DNA from: a bacterium
GTDB lineage: Bacteria > Patescibacteriota > Saccharimonadia > Saccharimonadales > UBA4665
Assembly (NCBI GenBank): GCA_021851735.1
Contig: JAJZCD010000009.1
Span: forward strand, 1-33,602
Direction: 5' to 3'
DNA: 33,602 bases
Shown: piece by piece, positions 22,768 through 30,121 of the stretch
Layout of the letters: each line of letters starts with the position of its first letter
Numbering within the stretch: position 1 is the first letter of the stretch
Notes under the pieces: model-generated
What the model saw: only the letters and a program-made list of their open reading frames with translations
Told to the model about the DNA's origin: nothing
The model's database searches: none
Translations under genes and position numbers: made by a program

Positions 22768-22938
22768 TTATTCACTTGATGACTTGAGCGAATCTGTTGC
22801 TAGCGATCCTAGTAATTCAACGGTCGTTGGTGAGGGGGGGCATTGGCTATCTTTGTAAGATTCATTGCCCAGACCCGGTCCCGACACCACCGTGACTCCG
22901 TTAGCAGGTTGTATAGTTATTAATTCGTGATTCGCCAT
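22768..22938 (-). CDS. 56-residue small protein of unknown family
   Basis: ATG 22938 is preceded by GGAG at good spacing (CCGGAGAAAGAAATG), and the frame runs to TAA at 22768. The peptide begins MANHELITIQPANGVTVV, passes through a Gly-rich SGPGLGNES, has a single Cys (DSQCPPSP) and ends with a Ser/Leu-rich tail. It has no membrane segment. A leader-like N-terminus plus a Gly/Ser/Cys-rich tail could suggest a modified peptide, but no modifying enzyme is next to it, so this is only a note. It sits just after a terminator and before the M20 gene. Confidence 0.5.
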   Translation of the reverse strand: MANHELITIQPANGVTVVSGPGLGNESYKDSQCPPSPTTVELLGSLATDSLKSSSE

Positions 22939-22954
22939 TTCTTTCTCCGGTTCT

Positions 22955-22987
22955 TAAATAAAGTAGGCCTATCATTGAAGCCTACTT
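22955..22987 (-). terminator. terminator downstream of the ThyX fusion gene
   Basis: AAGTAGGC-N11-GCCTACTT, a perfect 8-bp stem followed on the minus strand by TATTTAAG. It ends the roughly 120-nt 3' region of the fusion gene and separates it from the small ORF. Confidence 0.65.
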
Positions 22988-23087
22988 GGTGTCAGGACTG
23001 CGCTTGGCGAGTTATGCTCGCGAGGCTTCAACCAAAGTGAAGCACAGCCCGTTATGGCTGAGGAGGATAAAATACTGCTTCACTAGG
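22988..23087 (-). other. highly self-complementary 3' region
   Basis: On the minus strand AGTGAAGCA (rc of 23079-23087 region) pairs perfectly over 9 bp with TGCTTCACT near 23030, enclosing CAGCC-ATAACG-GGCTG. A further GCGAG-N5-CTCGC hairpin lies at 23006-23020. TTGAAGCC near 23022 can pair either with the neighbouring GCTTCA-type arm or with GGCTTCAA inside the terminator hairpin. Several stems are mutually exclusive, as in an RNA switch or a structured 3' UTR. No known RNA family is recognised. Confidence 0.4.
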
Positions 23088-23107
23088 TTGATCATCAGTG
23101 TGATATG

Positions 23108-25555
23108 TTACTTGGTTGGTTTTGTCTTGTCAAGTTGTCGTAGCTTGTACTCCGTATACCGCTCTGCAGCTAGGCGACTGAGCTTAGGGCTCTCACCTTG
23201 GTTTACGAACTTCATGGCTTCAGCGAGCATAGGGTGTACTTCAGCGACTTTCTCGTGCATTTGCAGTACGAGCTTCCGGTAGCCGGGATGACCTTGCGGG
23301 CTTGTGCGCAACTCGTGTAGGTGGAATGCCTCGCGGGCGTTGTAGGTAATTTTCCAACGCATTTTATGGCCTAGTAGCGTAGCGTATTGAGCTTCTAGTT
23401 GGTGCCCGCCAGCTTGCAGCGCGCTATACAGTTGCAGACTTGCGTCAAAGCACTGTTCGAATGCGTCGGTCAGCCCAGCATCCTCGACCAGCGTAGGCAC
23501 GTCGTAACCGTAGCGGGGGCTCAGGGCTTGCCACTCAAGATCATTAACCATTCGATGTCGCTGTAGGTCGCGGAAGATGCCATAGTCGCACACTAGGTCG
23601 AAGCTATAATTAACTTTTTCTAGAGCACGTCCCGGCCGATGGCGCCGATTCAAGCGCTCCCCCATGTAACTCGTGAAGACGTCTATTTTGCGTTGGTATG
23701 GCCAGGTAGCAACTTCTTTACGCAAGTCTTTGAGTGATAGGTCGCTGTGCTCGTATAGCATGTCCGCCACGATGTCGAGCTCATTAGGCGGGTTGTAATC
23801 GACTAAAGTTACCGGTGCCGTCTCGGCAGTGTGGTTCGGTGGTAGATACTCATGAGCGAGTTTCTTGACGGCTTGGAAGGTATTAGCGCGGTACGCTATC
23901 GTGGCACCGCCACGATCAGGCTTATCGGCCCGTTCCAGGAATACTGACGCTACCTTGCGTGCCTCACCAAGGATCTGTTGACCGGTGGTTCGCGCTTCTG
24001 GCAGCTCATCGCTGAGCAAGTGCATGATTAGGCTCTCAAGTGCTTGGCCTGAGGCGTATATGCCTACGGTTGATTTGGTAGCTACAGGTAACAGCGGTCG
24101 GATAGCGTCACAGGCCTGGGCTTTGGTGGCTCGACGCCAAGCAGCATCCTGTTTAGATTTTGGCGTGTTTGTTGTGGTACGGACGTATTGTGTGAGATCG
24201 CTGACTAGCTTTGAGTAGCTGTCAAAAATCTGATCCATGGTACGGACGTATTGGGTAAGCAGCTTACCTTTTAAGCTACCCGGTGTGTAGTAGCGATATC
24301 GACCAGTTGCGTCTTTTTGGTCGAAATAGATATACCTGGTAGATTGCTCTAGATACGCCGCAAGTCTACCCCATTCCAGTTTTTTTGTGAGTAGGTTACT
24401 GGCATTCTCGACAACAATGTATTGTCCGGCCAATTGCTGTACTGAGTCGTCGCCGTATGCGGTAATGACGCGGTGTAACAATTGTTCATTTTTTTCAACT
24501 TTACCTATAAATTCATCAAGTAAGGTGGCTCGCAGGTCATCACTACGTCGAGATAAACGCGCCATAGCGGCAGCTATTGTAATGGGTGATAGCTTATCGG
24601 TGAACCCGTACACGTCGCCCGTTGTATTGGTGACGAACTGGGCAAGCTCTTCCCTGCCTGCTGCGGTGACGGTCGTAGCGCCGTCTTGCCGCTTTTTGGT
24701 CCAGGGTTCTGTGGTTCTATCTGATGTGCTAGCCGACTTCTCTCCACCCGGTGTAGCTGGATCGTCTGTTGGTTGCCGATCGCTAGAACGTACACTGTTT
24801 GGTTGTTGCTGTGCGTCTGAGTTGTCGGTTTGCGTATTGGACGGCTTGGCAGGTGTTACCTTGGTCGGCGGGTTGGCAGCAAGTACTTCAGCGACTGACT
24901 GCACCTTTGACGGTTCAGCACTGTCAGGACGAAGTGTGAGCGTGTTTGCGACATGCTGCCAAATGTGTCTGAACACCGTTCCAACGTCCTCGGTGGCATA
25001 TATAACTGGTAAGTTGCGCTGTTTGGCTTCCCATAAGTACCCAGCGCGCACTCGTTCTAAGAATGACTCATCCAAACTATCAAATCGTTCACTGGCATAG
25101 CGATCTTTGGTACGTTCGCGTAACGTCGATACCGGTGCGTCCAGTACCAGCATAAGATCGGGTTGCATATCGCCTACGGCAAAGTTAATGATGTCGTTTA
25201 TCTTGTCATAATCTTTGACATCACCTCGTCCGTAGTACTGAATGGCAAGTGTCGTTAAATAGCTGCGGTCCACTAAGCATGTAACACCATTCTCTGTCAT
25301 CTGGCGTATGACTTGTAGTGATTGCGAGCGTGCAGCGTTATAAAGCAAGACTTCAGTGCGCGTGGTCATTGGATAACGTGGATCTTGGGTTAGGTGGTGG
25401 ATGGCGCGGGCAGTCAAATCGTTTTGGCTGTCGGGCTCGTGCATGATTTTAACGGGTATATGTGCGGCTTGCAGCTGCTCGGCAACAAGGTGCACCATGG
25501 TAGACTTGCCGACGCCTTGAGCTCCTTCGATGACTATGTATTTACCGTTACTCAT
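23108..25555 (-). CDS. thymidylate kinase-tandem ThyX-like fusion
   Basis: The 815-residue protein joins successive steps of dTTP synthesis. Residues 1-205 are a thymidylate kinase-like P-loop domain: IEGAQGVGKST (9-19), DRS at 96-98 (DRY/DRH in most Tmk), VLDAP, and a lid RTKDR. A Pro/Thr/Ser/Gln-rich linker spans about 206-310. Residues 311-815 match the long ThyX-like family with two ThyX-fold repeats. The first repeat has YGDDSV (367-372) and EQSTRY (403-408), but WGR at 395-397 where RHR is expected. The second has RHR (666-668), then SPRY, and later REAFHLHELRTSPQGHPGYR-type residues. The FAD/dUMP signature is therefore split between the repeats. SD AAGGGATGA; ATG 25555 overlaps the end of dcd by 8 nt. 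Confidence 0.85.
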   Translation of the reverse strand: MSNGKYIVIEGAQGVGKSTMVHLVAEQLQAAHIPVKIMHEPDSQNDLTARAIHHLTQDPRYPMTTRTEVLLYNAARSQSLQVIRQMTENGVTCLVDRSYLTTLAIQYYGRGDVKDYDKINDIINFAVGDMQPDLMLVLDAPVSTLRERTKDRYASERFDSLDESFLERVRAGYLWEAKQRNLPVIYATEDVGTVFRHIWQHVANTLTLRPDSAEPSKVQSVAEVLAANPPTKVTPAKPSNTQTDNSDAQQQPNSVRSSDRQPTDDPATPGGEKSASTSDRTTEPWTKKRQDGATTVTAAGREELAQFVTNTTGDVYGFTDKLSPITIAAAMARLSRRSDDLRATLLDEFIGKVEKNEQLLHRVITAYGDDSVQQLAGQYIVVENASNLLTKKLEWGRLAAYLEQSTRYIYFDQKDATGRYRYYTPGSLKGKLLTQYVRTMDQIFDSYSKLVSDLTQYVRTTTNTPKSKQDAAWRRATKAQACDAIRPLLPVATKSTVGIYASGQALESLIMHLLSDELPEARTTGQQILGEARKVASVFLERADKPDRGGATIAYRANTFQAVKKLAHEYLPPNHTAETAPVTLVDYNPPNELDIVADMLYEHSDLSLKDLRKEVATWPYQRKIDVFTSYMGERLNRRHRPGRALEKVNYSFDLVCDYGIFRDLQRHRMVNDLEWQALSPRYGYDVPTLVEDAGLTDAFEQCFDASLQLYSALQAGGHQLEAQYATLLGHKMRWKITYNAREAFHLHELRTSPQGHPGYRKLVLQMHEKVAEVHPMLAEAMKFVNQGESPKLSRLAAERYTEYKLRQLDKTKPTK

Positions 25556-26261
25556 AACTCATCCCTTCGATCTTTTGCGGCAATGTACGGTGATCTTTCC
25601 ATGCTTGCGGGAGCATGAGACTAGGCGACCATGATTTGATAAGCATATCAAGATCTGTTCCCGCCTGGTACTTGCCGCTAAACCCATTATCCCGGCCGGC
25701 ACCGTACGTGTCCTCTACTGGTCCGGTTTCGTGGAAAATGATTTGCGCGATACGTTCGCCTACTGGAAGCACTACTGTTTCGCGGTTGTTTAGATTGTAG
25801 ATTTCTAATGTCAAGCGGTTGATACATCCTGGGTCTATCCATCCAGTGTCGAAGCAAACAGCAACGCCGTTTCGTCCCCAGCTGCTACGACTGCGTACTT
25901 CGCAGGCGCCCGGTGGTTTTATGCCAAAGAATTCGTGCGTGTGTGCAAGAATACGCTCACCGGGTTTGAGTGCAATGACTGGGTGGTTGTCCGGGATACC
26001 AACAATAGGCTTAAAGCCGTTTAGTGCACACCATTTAGCATGAGGCATTGCCTTGTATGGCCCATCAAAGTGTCGTTCAACATTTTCACGGTCAAATGGA
26101 TTGTAGACAGCTCGCTCAGTTGTCGTCTCGATGCGGTAGTAGTAATAACCAAGTGTAACGTCAAGGGACGCATTAGCGACGTGCTGGGGAGTAAGTGGGT
26201 GGCATACAATATGGTTTTCTGCTATAAACTGCCGAATTTGAGTATTGCTGAGTACGCTCAT
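25548..26261 (-). CDS. dcd: dCTP deaminase-like protein
   Basis: The 237-residue protein belongs to the dCTP deaminase/dUTPase trimer family. Seen: EVRSRSSWGRNG (the conserved Ser-Arg segment), DTGWIDPGCINRLTLEIYN with the catalytic Glu in LTLE, as in deaminases, and PVGERIAQIIF. It is longer than the usual 170-195 residues, with extra sequence around residues 40-85 and a C-terminal extension (KSWSPSLMLPQAW onward). It should supply dUTP or dUMP for the ThyX-like fusion with which it overlaps by 8 nt. AGGAGGT lies 11 nt before ATG 26261. Confidence 0.88.
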   Translation of the reverse strand: MSVLSNTQIRQFIAENHIVCHPLTPQHVANASLDVTLGYYYYRIETTTERAVYNPFDRENVERHFDGPYKAMPHAKWCALNGFKPIVGIPDNHPVIALKPGERILAHTHEFFGIKPPGACEVRSRSSWGRNGVAVCFDTGWIDPGCINRLTLEIYNLNNRETVVLPVGERIAQIIFHETGPVEDTYGAGRDNGFSGKYQAGTDLDMLIKSWSPSLMLPQAWKDHRTLPQKIEGMSYE

Positions 26262-26457
26262 GCTGACACTGCACCTCCTTTTATTGCGTCCCCACCGTCT
26301 ATTATTTTGACAATATTATTTCCGTAACACAAATGTAGAAAATACACCGATAGATGTATGCAGTATCATACCGCATACCTGTGCAATGTGCTGTTTTATT
26401 TTGCAGTCCAATATGACGTAGCTATAGCTAGTGCCTAGCTACTGGATCGGTAATACG

Positions 26458-26889
26458 TTAGGCTGTTTTTAATTTTGCATATGCAACACAAGCAACACCC
26501 GCGATAATAAAGACGATGCCTGCGGCTTGGATTCCAGAAACCTTTTCTTTCAGCGCCAGCCATCCAAATAGACTGCTCAGTGCAATTGCTCCGCCATAGA
26601 CGACAGGGATAACATATGCCAAGTTGCCGCCCCGGTTGAACACGCGGGCTAGTATGACTGAAAATAAGAAAATACCGATGCCGGCCAGCCCTGCAAAAAA
26701 GATTCCGCTTGCCGTAGTTTTGCCCTTAGTTCTTGACATGATATATACAGCAAATGGGATCACAGTACCAATACCGTTGTAGAGTATGGCTGCTAGCCAG
26801 TTGTCTACTTTGCCACCGGCCAGCCCTGCAAATATTGCAAATAATGTGTAAAACAAAGTACAGAGCAGGATTAAGACTATAAGCGGCAT
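26458..26889 (-). CDS. EamA-type half transporter
   Basis: The 143-residue form from ATG 26889 has about five membrane helices: MPLIVLILLCTLFYTLFAI at the start, then LAAILYNGIGTVIPFAVYI, a GIFFAGLAGIGIFLFSVI helix, YVIPVVYGGAIALSSLFGW and the closing LKEKVSGIQAAGIVFIIAG. That last pair is the EamA/DMT signature (E-x-hydrophobic turn plus final helix). It is half the size of usual 10-helix transporters, so it should act as a dimer or is a single-module member. TTGCTT-N17-TACAAT lies 10 nt upstream of this ATG, so it is preferred over the GTG at 27012. Substrate unknown. Confidence 0.7.
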   Translation of the reverse strand: MPLIVLILLCTLFYTLFAIFAGLAGGKVDNWLAAILYNGIGTVIPFAVYIMSRTKGKTTASGIFFAGLAGIGIFLFSVILARVFNRGGNLAYVIPVVYGGAIALSSLFGWLALKEKVSGIQAAGIVFIIAGVACVAYAKLKTA

Positions 26890-27059
26890 AACGTTAGCAA
26901 TTGTATGCAGTGTGCCGAGAGAAAGCAATAGCAGTGTTTTTTTTGGGGGTATTTTGCTGTGTGAAAGACTTCCGCCTTGTTGTATAGTCTGTAAGCTCGT
27001 AGCTTTTTGCACGCAACAATGAGGCCGTTCAACTGCGCGGTCTCATATATCAATGAACG

Positions 27060-27587
27060 CTAGTTGACAGTATAATGCAGGAGTATATTGTTAGGGCCGA
27101 GCGGCTTACTATCGTGCAGTGTAATCTTATTTGTGAGTGGTTCGTTGAACAGTGGGACCCCTCTGCCAAATAGTGTTGCTTGCATATCTATGTATAATTC
27201 GTTTACGAGGTTAGTGCGCATGAATGCGGTATAAATTTGTGAGCCGCCACATACTGCTAGCGTCTTCACTCCTTCGCTCTCAAGTTGCTTGACGAGCGTT
27301 GCGGGATCTTCGTTGACTGCTTCGACATTTTGGTAGCCGGATACTTTATCGGGGTTGTGGGTGTATACCAAGAGTCGTCGCCCGGGCATAGTTTTGTTGA
27401 ATACGCCTGGTGCTGCCTGGGCAATTGTCATAAACGTGGTGAGGCCCATGACCATGTTGTTAGCATCCTTCACAAGATGGGTAAACAAGTATCTATCCTC
27501 TTTGTTCGTCCAAGCCGTGGATCGATGATTGGTGCTATTACCTATGAATCCATCCGCTGTCATGGCGGCCACTATGATGACTTTCAT
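27060..27587 (-). CDS. dihydrofolate reductase family protein
   Basis: The 175-residue protein has the DHFR/RibD-C fold: VIIVAAMTADGFIG at the N-terminus, TAWTNKEDRYLF with the acid D expected at the folate site (W-x4-D-x3-F), MVMGLTTF (the MGRxT position is MGLTT, so the Arg is missing), GRRLLVYTH and VCGGSQIYTAF near the NADPH site. Both FolA and RibD-like reductases are possible; ThyA nearby needs DHF recycled, which favours FolA-like activity. Its ATG overlaps the TGA of the deaminase gene (ATGA, 27584-27587), so it is the last gene of a coupled operon. AGGAG lies just upstream. Confidence 0.82.
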   Translation of the reverse strand: MKVIIVAAMTADGFIGNSTNHRSTAWTNKEDRYLFTHLVKDANNMVMGLTTFMTIAQAAPGVFNKTMPGRRLLVYTHNPDKVSGYQNVEAVNEDPATLVKQLESEGVKTLAVCGGSQIYTAFMRTNLVNELYIDMQATLFGRGVPLFNEPLTNKITLHDSKPLGPNNILLHYTVN

Positions 27588-28543
27588 ACATGTCTCCTAA
27601 CCTTTTTGTCTGATAACTCTAGTATCTTGACGGCGTAGCCATCGGAATGATCCTCTCGATAAACGATCTCGGCAATGTCAGTTCGCGATATCATACGGGC
27701 GCAGGCTGGGCACGGCAGTAAGTTGATAAACATTGTTGTATCGTGCAGATCAATGCGTTCACGCTGAGCCTTGATAAGTAATTCAACCTCAGCGTGTGTG
27801 GTGTCATAGTAGTTCAGATCATTGGGCGGTGAAAAGTTGGTTTCCCGTGAGGCGCCATAATGCATGGCATATGTCTGATATGGCAATACGGAGTTGTAGG
27901 CGCGTGCTAGGAGTTTATACGTTGCCGTACTTCTTCGTCCTAAAGCGACCCCAGTTTGAAAGCCGTAATCGTACGAATGCTTGGCAATCCGGTCCGCTAT
28001 TTCCAGCATCCCGCGCTCATTAAACGTGCCGTTCGTCGGTATGTCTGGTAATACTGTCTGTGCAGCGAAAGCTTTTGCCTCAGCTTCATCGGTAAACGGA
28101 GATACCAGCTCGTATGGTGTATTTCGTGTCACTAGTACATAGTATGGTGTTTGTGTGTGAAACGAGTATTTCCATGAGCCGTTAATGAATACGGTCTTTC
28201 GAAAGTCAAGTTTTTCAAGGATATAGCGCAACTCTCGTTGAAAATAGTGAAGCGTATACACCTTATGTTTGCTGGTAGAGGCAGTAACCTTATCTATGAC
28301 AGCCTGCACGGTTGCTACGTCAAGCGTGCGAAATTGTGGCTGGTTCTCAAACCCAAGTACGTACGGCTCTTTGGCGAGGCCAAGTATGACGTTACCTTCC
28401 GGTAGATAGGTCTTTACAAGCTGCGCAAAACGTGGCTCACTGATCTCGCGCGGTGCGGCTATAAATGTTGCAGATAGCGAGTTGACTGGTTTTTTGCTGC
28501 CGAAAGCTAGACCGCTCCAGTCAAACGCTGTTGGGTCGGTCAT
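27584..28543 (-). CDS. cytidine/dCMP deaminase-type protein with large N-terminal domain
   Basis: The 319-residue protein ends in a zinc deaminase domain (about 180-319): THAEVELL holds the zinc His and catalytic Glu (H250, E252) and LLPCPAC the two zinc Cys (277-281), followed by AEIVYREDHSDGY as in dCMP deaminases. The first 170 residues are not part of a normal deaminase. They contain FIAAPREI, EGNVILGLAKEPYV, FENQPQFRTL and RKTVFINGSWKYSFHTQTPYY, and I cannot name the domain. The start is ATG 28543, which overlaps the TGA of the HIT-Nudix gene (ATGA). By family it would make dUMP from dCMP for ThyA. The extra domain may bind the substrate or partner proteins. Confidence 0.8.
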   Translation of the reverse strand: MTDPTAFDWSGLAFGSKKPVNSLSATFIAAPREISEPRFAQLVKTYLPEGNVILGLAKEPYVLGFENQPQFRTLDVATVQAVIDKVTASTSKHKVYTLHYFQRELRYILEKLDFRKTVFINGSWKYSFHTQTPYYVLVTRNTPYELVSPFTDEAEAKAFAAQTVLPDIPTNGTFNERGMLEIADRIAKHSYDYGFQTGVALGRRSTATYKLLARAYNSVLPYQTYAMHYGASRETNFSPPNDLNYYDTTHAEVELLIKAQRERIDLHDTTMFINLLPCPACARMISRTDIAEIVYREDHSDGYAVKILELSDKKVRRHV

Positions 28544-29532
28544 TGTAACTTCAGTACCTTTCGTAACATGGTGCGTGTGCCTGATGGTACGCGCTTGGAT
28601 TCTATTGCATATTGGATGTTCATCCAGATTGATGGTTGAGGGCCAGTGGCTGGCGTTACCTTGGCGTGATCTGCAGTTTTGTCGCACACTAGGTACGTAT
28701 TCAGTAGAAATATTTGGGGTGTGTTATATGATGTCCCAAGATGCGGCTCGTACATAGTGTGGCGTGTTCGTTCGGTGTGAGATCCTATCAACGTTAGTGT
28801 TTCCTGGTTAATGCTCAGACCGGTTTGGTCGTGGACTATACGGCCTAGTTCATTTTCTAAGGGTACGCTGAAATCCTCCACGTACCCACCGGGCAGCATA
28901 AGCGTCTTCAGGGGTAGACGAGTGTCTTGGCTATTTTCCATCAATAGCACTTCTCCATCTTTATTCATAATAATGGCGCTACAAGATATTGGTACGCTTG
29001 ATGGCTGTGCATACTTTTCATAGTATTTTGTGCTAAGTGCAACGATTTGCTTGGATTGCGCTCGATATAGCTCGGCGTTTTCGAGCGGCGTATGCTTGAG
29101 CGTGCGATAATTCCAGACGGTCATGTCGGGGCTGTCGGATGGTATACAGTGGATGTGTAGGTGGTCTTGTACAGTACTGTTTACGGCCGCACCTCCGTCG
29201 CGAATGACGTATTGCACGTCCTTGAGGCCGTGAACTTTACGGATGAGTTTTTTGGCTATGTACATCATTTTTCGGGTTGTTTGCCATTCTCTTTCAGTCA
29301 ATTCTTTAACGGATTTTATATGGCGACGGGGAATAATCATCAAGTTACCGTCGATGTACGCGTACAGTGCTACGGTCATTACCATACCGTGCTCTTCGTG
29401 GAAAATGTACTTATTCCGTAAATCGCAAAAAACACACTTGCCTACAGTTGTCCAAATCTTGCCGTAGTAGCCGCCAGTTCGTGCGTCGCGGTAGTACACC
29501 TGCTTTTTTTGCTCTTCCGGGGTGAGTTTCAT
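28540..29532 (-). CDS. HIT-Nudix fusion protein
   Basis: The 330-residue protein joins two nucleotide-hydrolase folds. Residues about 25-135 are a HIT domain with CVFC (33-36, zinc) and the histidine triad HLHIH (124-128) in an otherwise standard setting (RDGGAAVNSTVQDHLHIHCI, cut as VNSTVQDHLHIHCI). Residues about 180-325 are a Nudix fold: SAIIMNKDGEVLLMEN, LPGGYVED and GRIVHDQTGL. The Nudix box is degenerate: after GGYVED the catalytic RExxEE is GRIVHDQ, so both key Glu are lost and the domain may only bind. HIT enzymes cleave nucleoside phosphate anhydrides or transfer NMPs. The gene overlaps both neighbours by 4 nt. Confidence 0.85.
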   Translation of the reverse strand: MKLTPEEQKKQVYYRDARTGGYYGKIWTTVGKCVFCDLRNKYIFHEEHGMVMTVALYAYIDGNLMIIPRRHIKSVKELTEREWQTTRKMMYIAKKLIRKVHGLKDVQYVIRDGGAAVNSTVQDHLHIHCIPSDSPDMTVWNYRTLKHTPLENAELYRAQSKQIVALSTKYYEKYAQPSSVPISCSAIIMNKDGEVLLMENSQDTRLPLKTLMLPGGYVEDFSVPLENELGRIVHDQTGLSINQETLTLIGSHTERTRHTMYEPHLGTSYNTPQIFLLNTYLVCDKTADHAKVTPATGPQPSIWMNIQYAIESKRVPSGTRTMLRKVLKLQ

Positions 29533-30089
29533 CGGCGTTCCTTGAGAGGATCTTTGCGTAGCTCCATAAAATCCTTGAAGACGTCGCCTAGCTGGCCTCC
29601 GATAGCCCGCTGTATGATTTTAGTCGTACTCAGCGCCGTAGACTGGCGATCGACAACCTTAACCTCGCCACCATATTTAGTGACGATTTTGTATTCTTTG
29701 GACTCCTTATATGCCGACGCCCAGTCTTCTTTGACAGTAATGAATACGTCAGGCTTCAGTAACCCTAGTGCTGGGACACAGCTGGGCTCCGGTAGTATAG
29801 TGACGAAATCTACGCTTCGCAGGTAGGTGAGCATTTCGGCGCGCAGCTTTTCGTCTAGGATCGGCTTATTGGAACCCTTTACCCTACGGATGGCCTCATT
29901 ACCGCTGACGCCGACAACTAAAATGTCGCCTTCTTTCTTAGCTTCTTCCAAATACCGGCATTGACCGACGTGTAGCAAATCCCAGGAACCAGCCGTAAAC
30001 ACGACTTTTTTATTTTTTTCTTTGAGCTTTTCATGAAGCGCCATTAAGTCGCTCATAGTCACCAGCCGTTTTTTCCAGGCAGCTACCAT
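29529..30089 (-). CDS. cytidylyltransferase-like nucleotidyltransferase
   Basis: The 186-residue protein has the HIGH-superfamily nucleotidyltransferase core. TAGSWDLLHVGQCRYLEEA (32-50) follows G-x-F/W-D-x-x-H-x-G-H, but the second His is Gln (HVGQ). LVVGVSGNEAIRRVKG follows, and the C-terminal TALSTTKII fits the R-x-G-h-STT motif. Relatives are the RfaE2/HldE adenylyltransferases, glycerol-3-phosphate and phosphocholine cytidylyltransferases. Preceded by GAGGGG, 8 nt before ATG 30089, and 32 nt downstream of the kinase gene. Together with the APH-fold kinase it could form a kinase-nucleotidyltransferase pair making an NDP-activated small molecule, but this is inference. Confidence 0.82.
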   Translation of the reverse strand: MVAAWKKRLVTMSDLMALHEKLKEKNKKVVFTAGSWDLLHVGQCRYLEEAKKEGDILVVGVSGNEAIRRVKGSNKPILDEKLRAEMLTYLRSVDFVTILPEPSCVPALGLLKPDVFITVKEDWASAYKESKEYKIVTKYGGEVKVVDRQSTALSTTKIIQRAIGGQLGDVFKDFMELRKDPLKERR

Positions 30090-30121
30090 TATTATGTCCC
30101 CTCGTTATGCTTGATCATTGC

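Noticed and set aside
24387-25100. 237-codon plus-strand ORF opposite the Tmk-ThyX fusion
   Set aside because: It is antisense to a recognisable protein and has no domain-like pattern.
28544-28687. N-terminal extension of the deaminase
   Set aside because: It lies inside the HIT-Nudix gene in another frame; the ATGA overlap at 28540-28543 gives the expected start.
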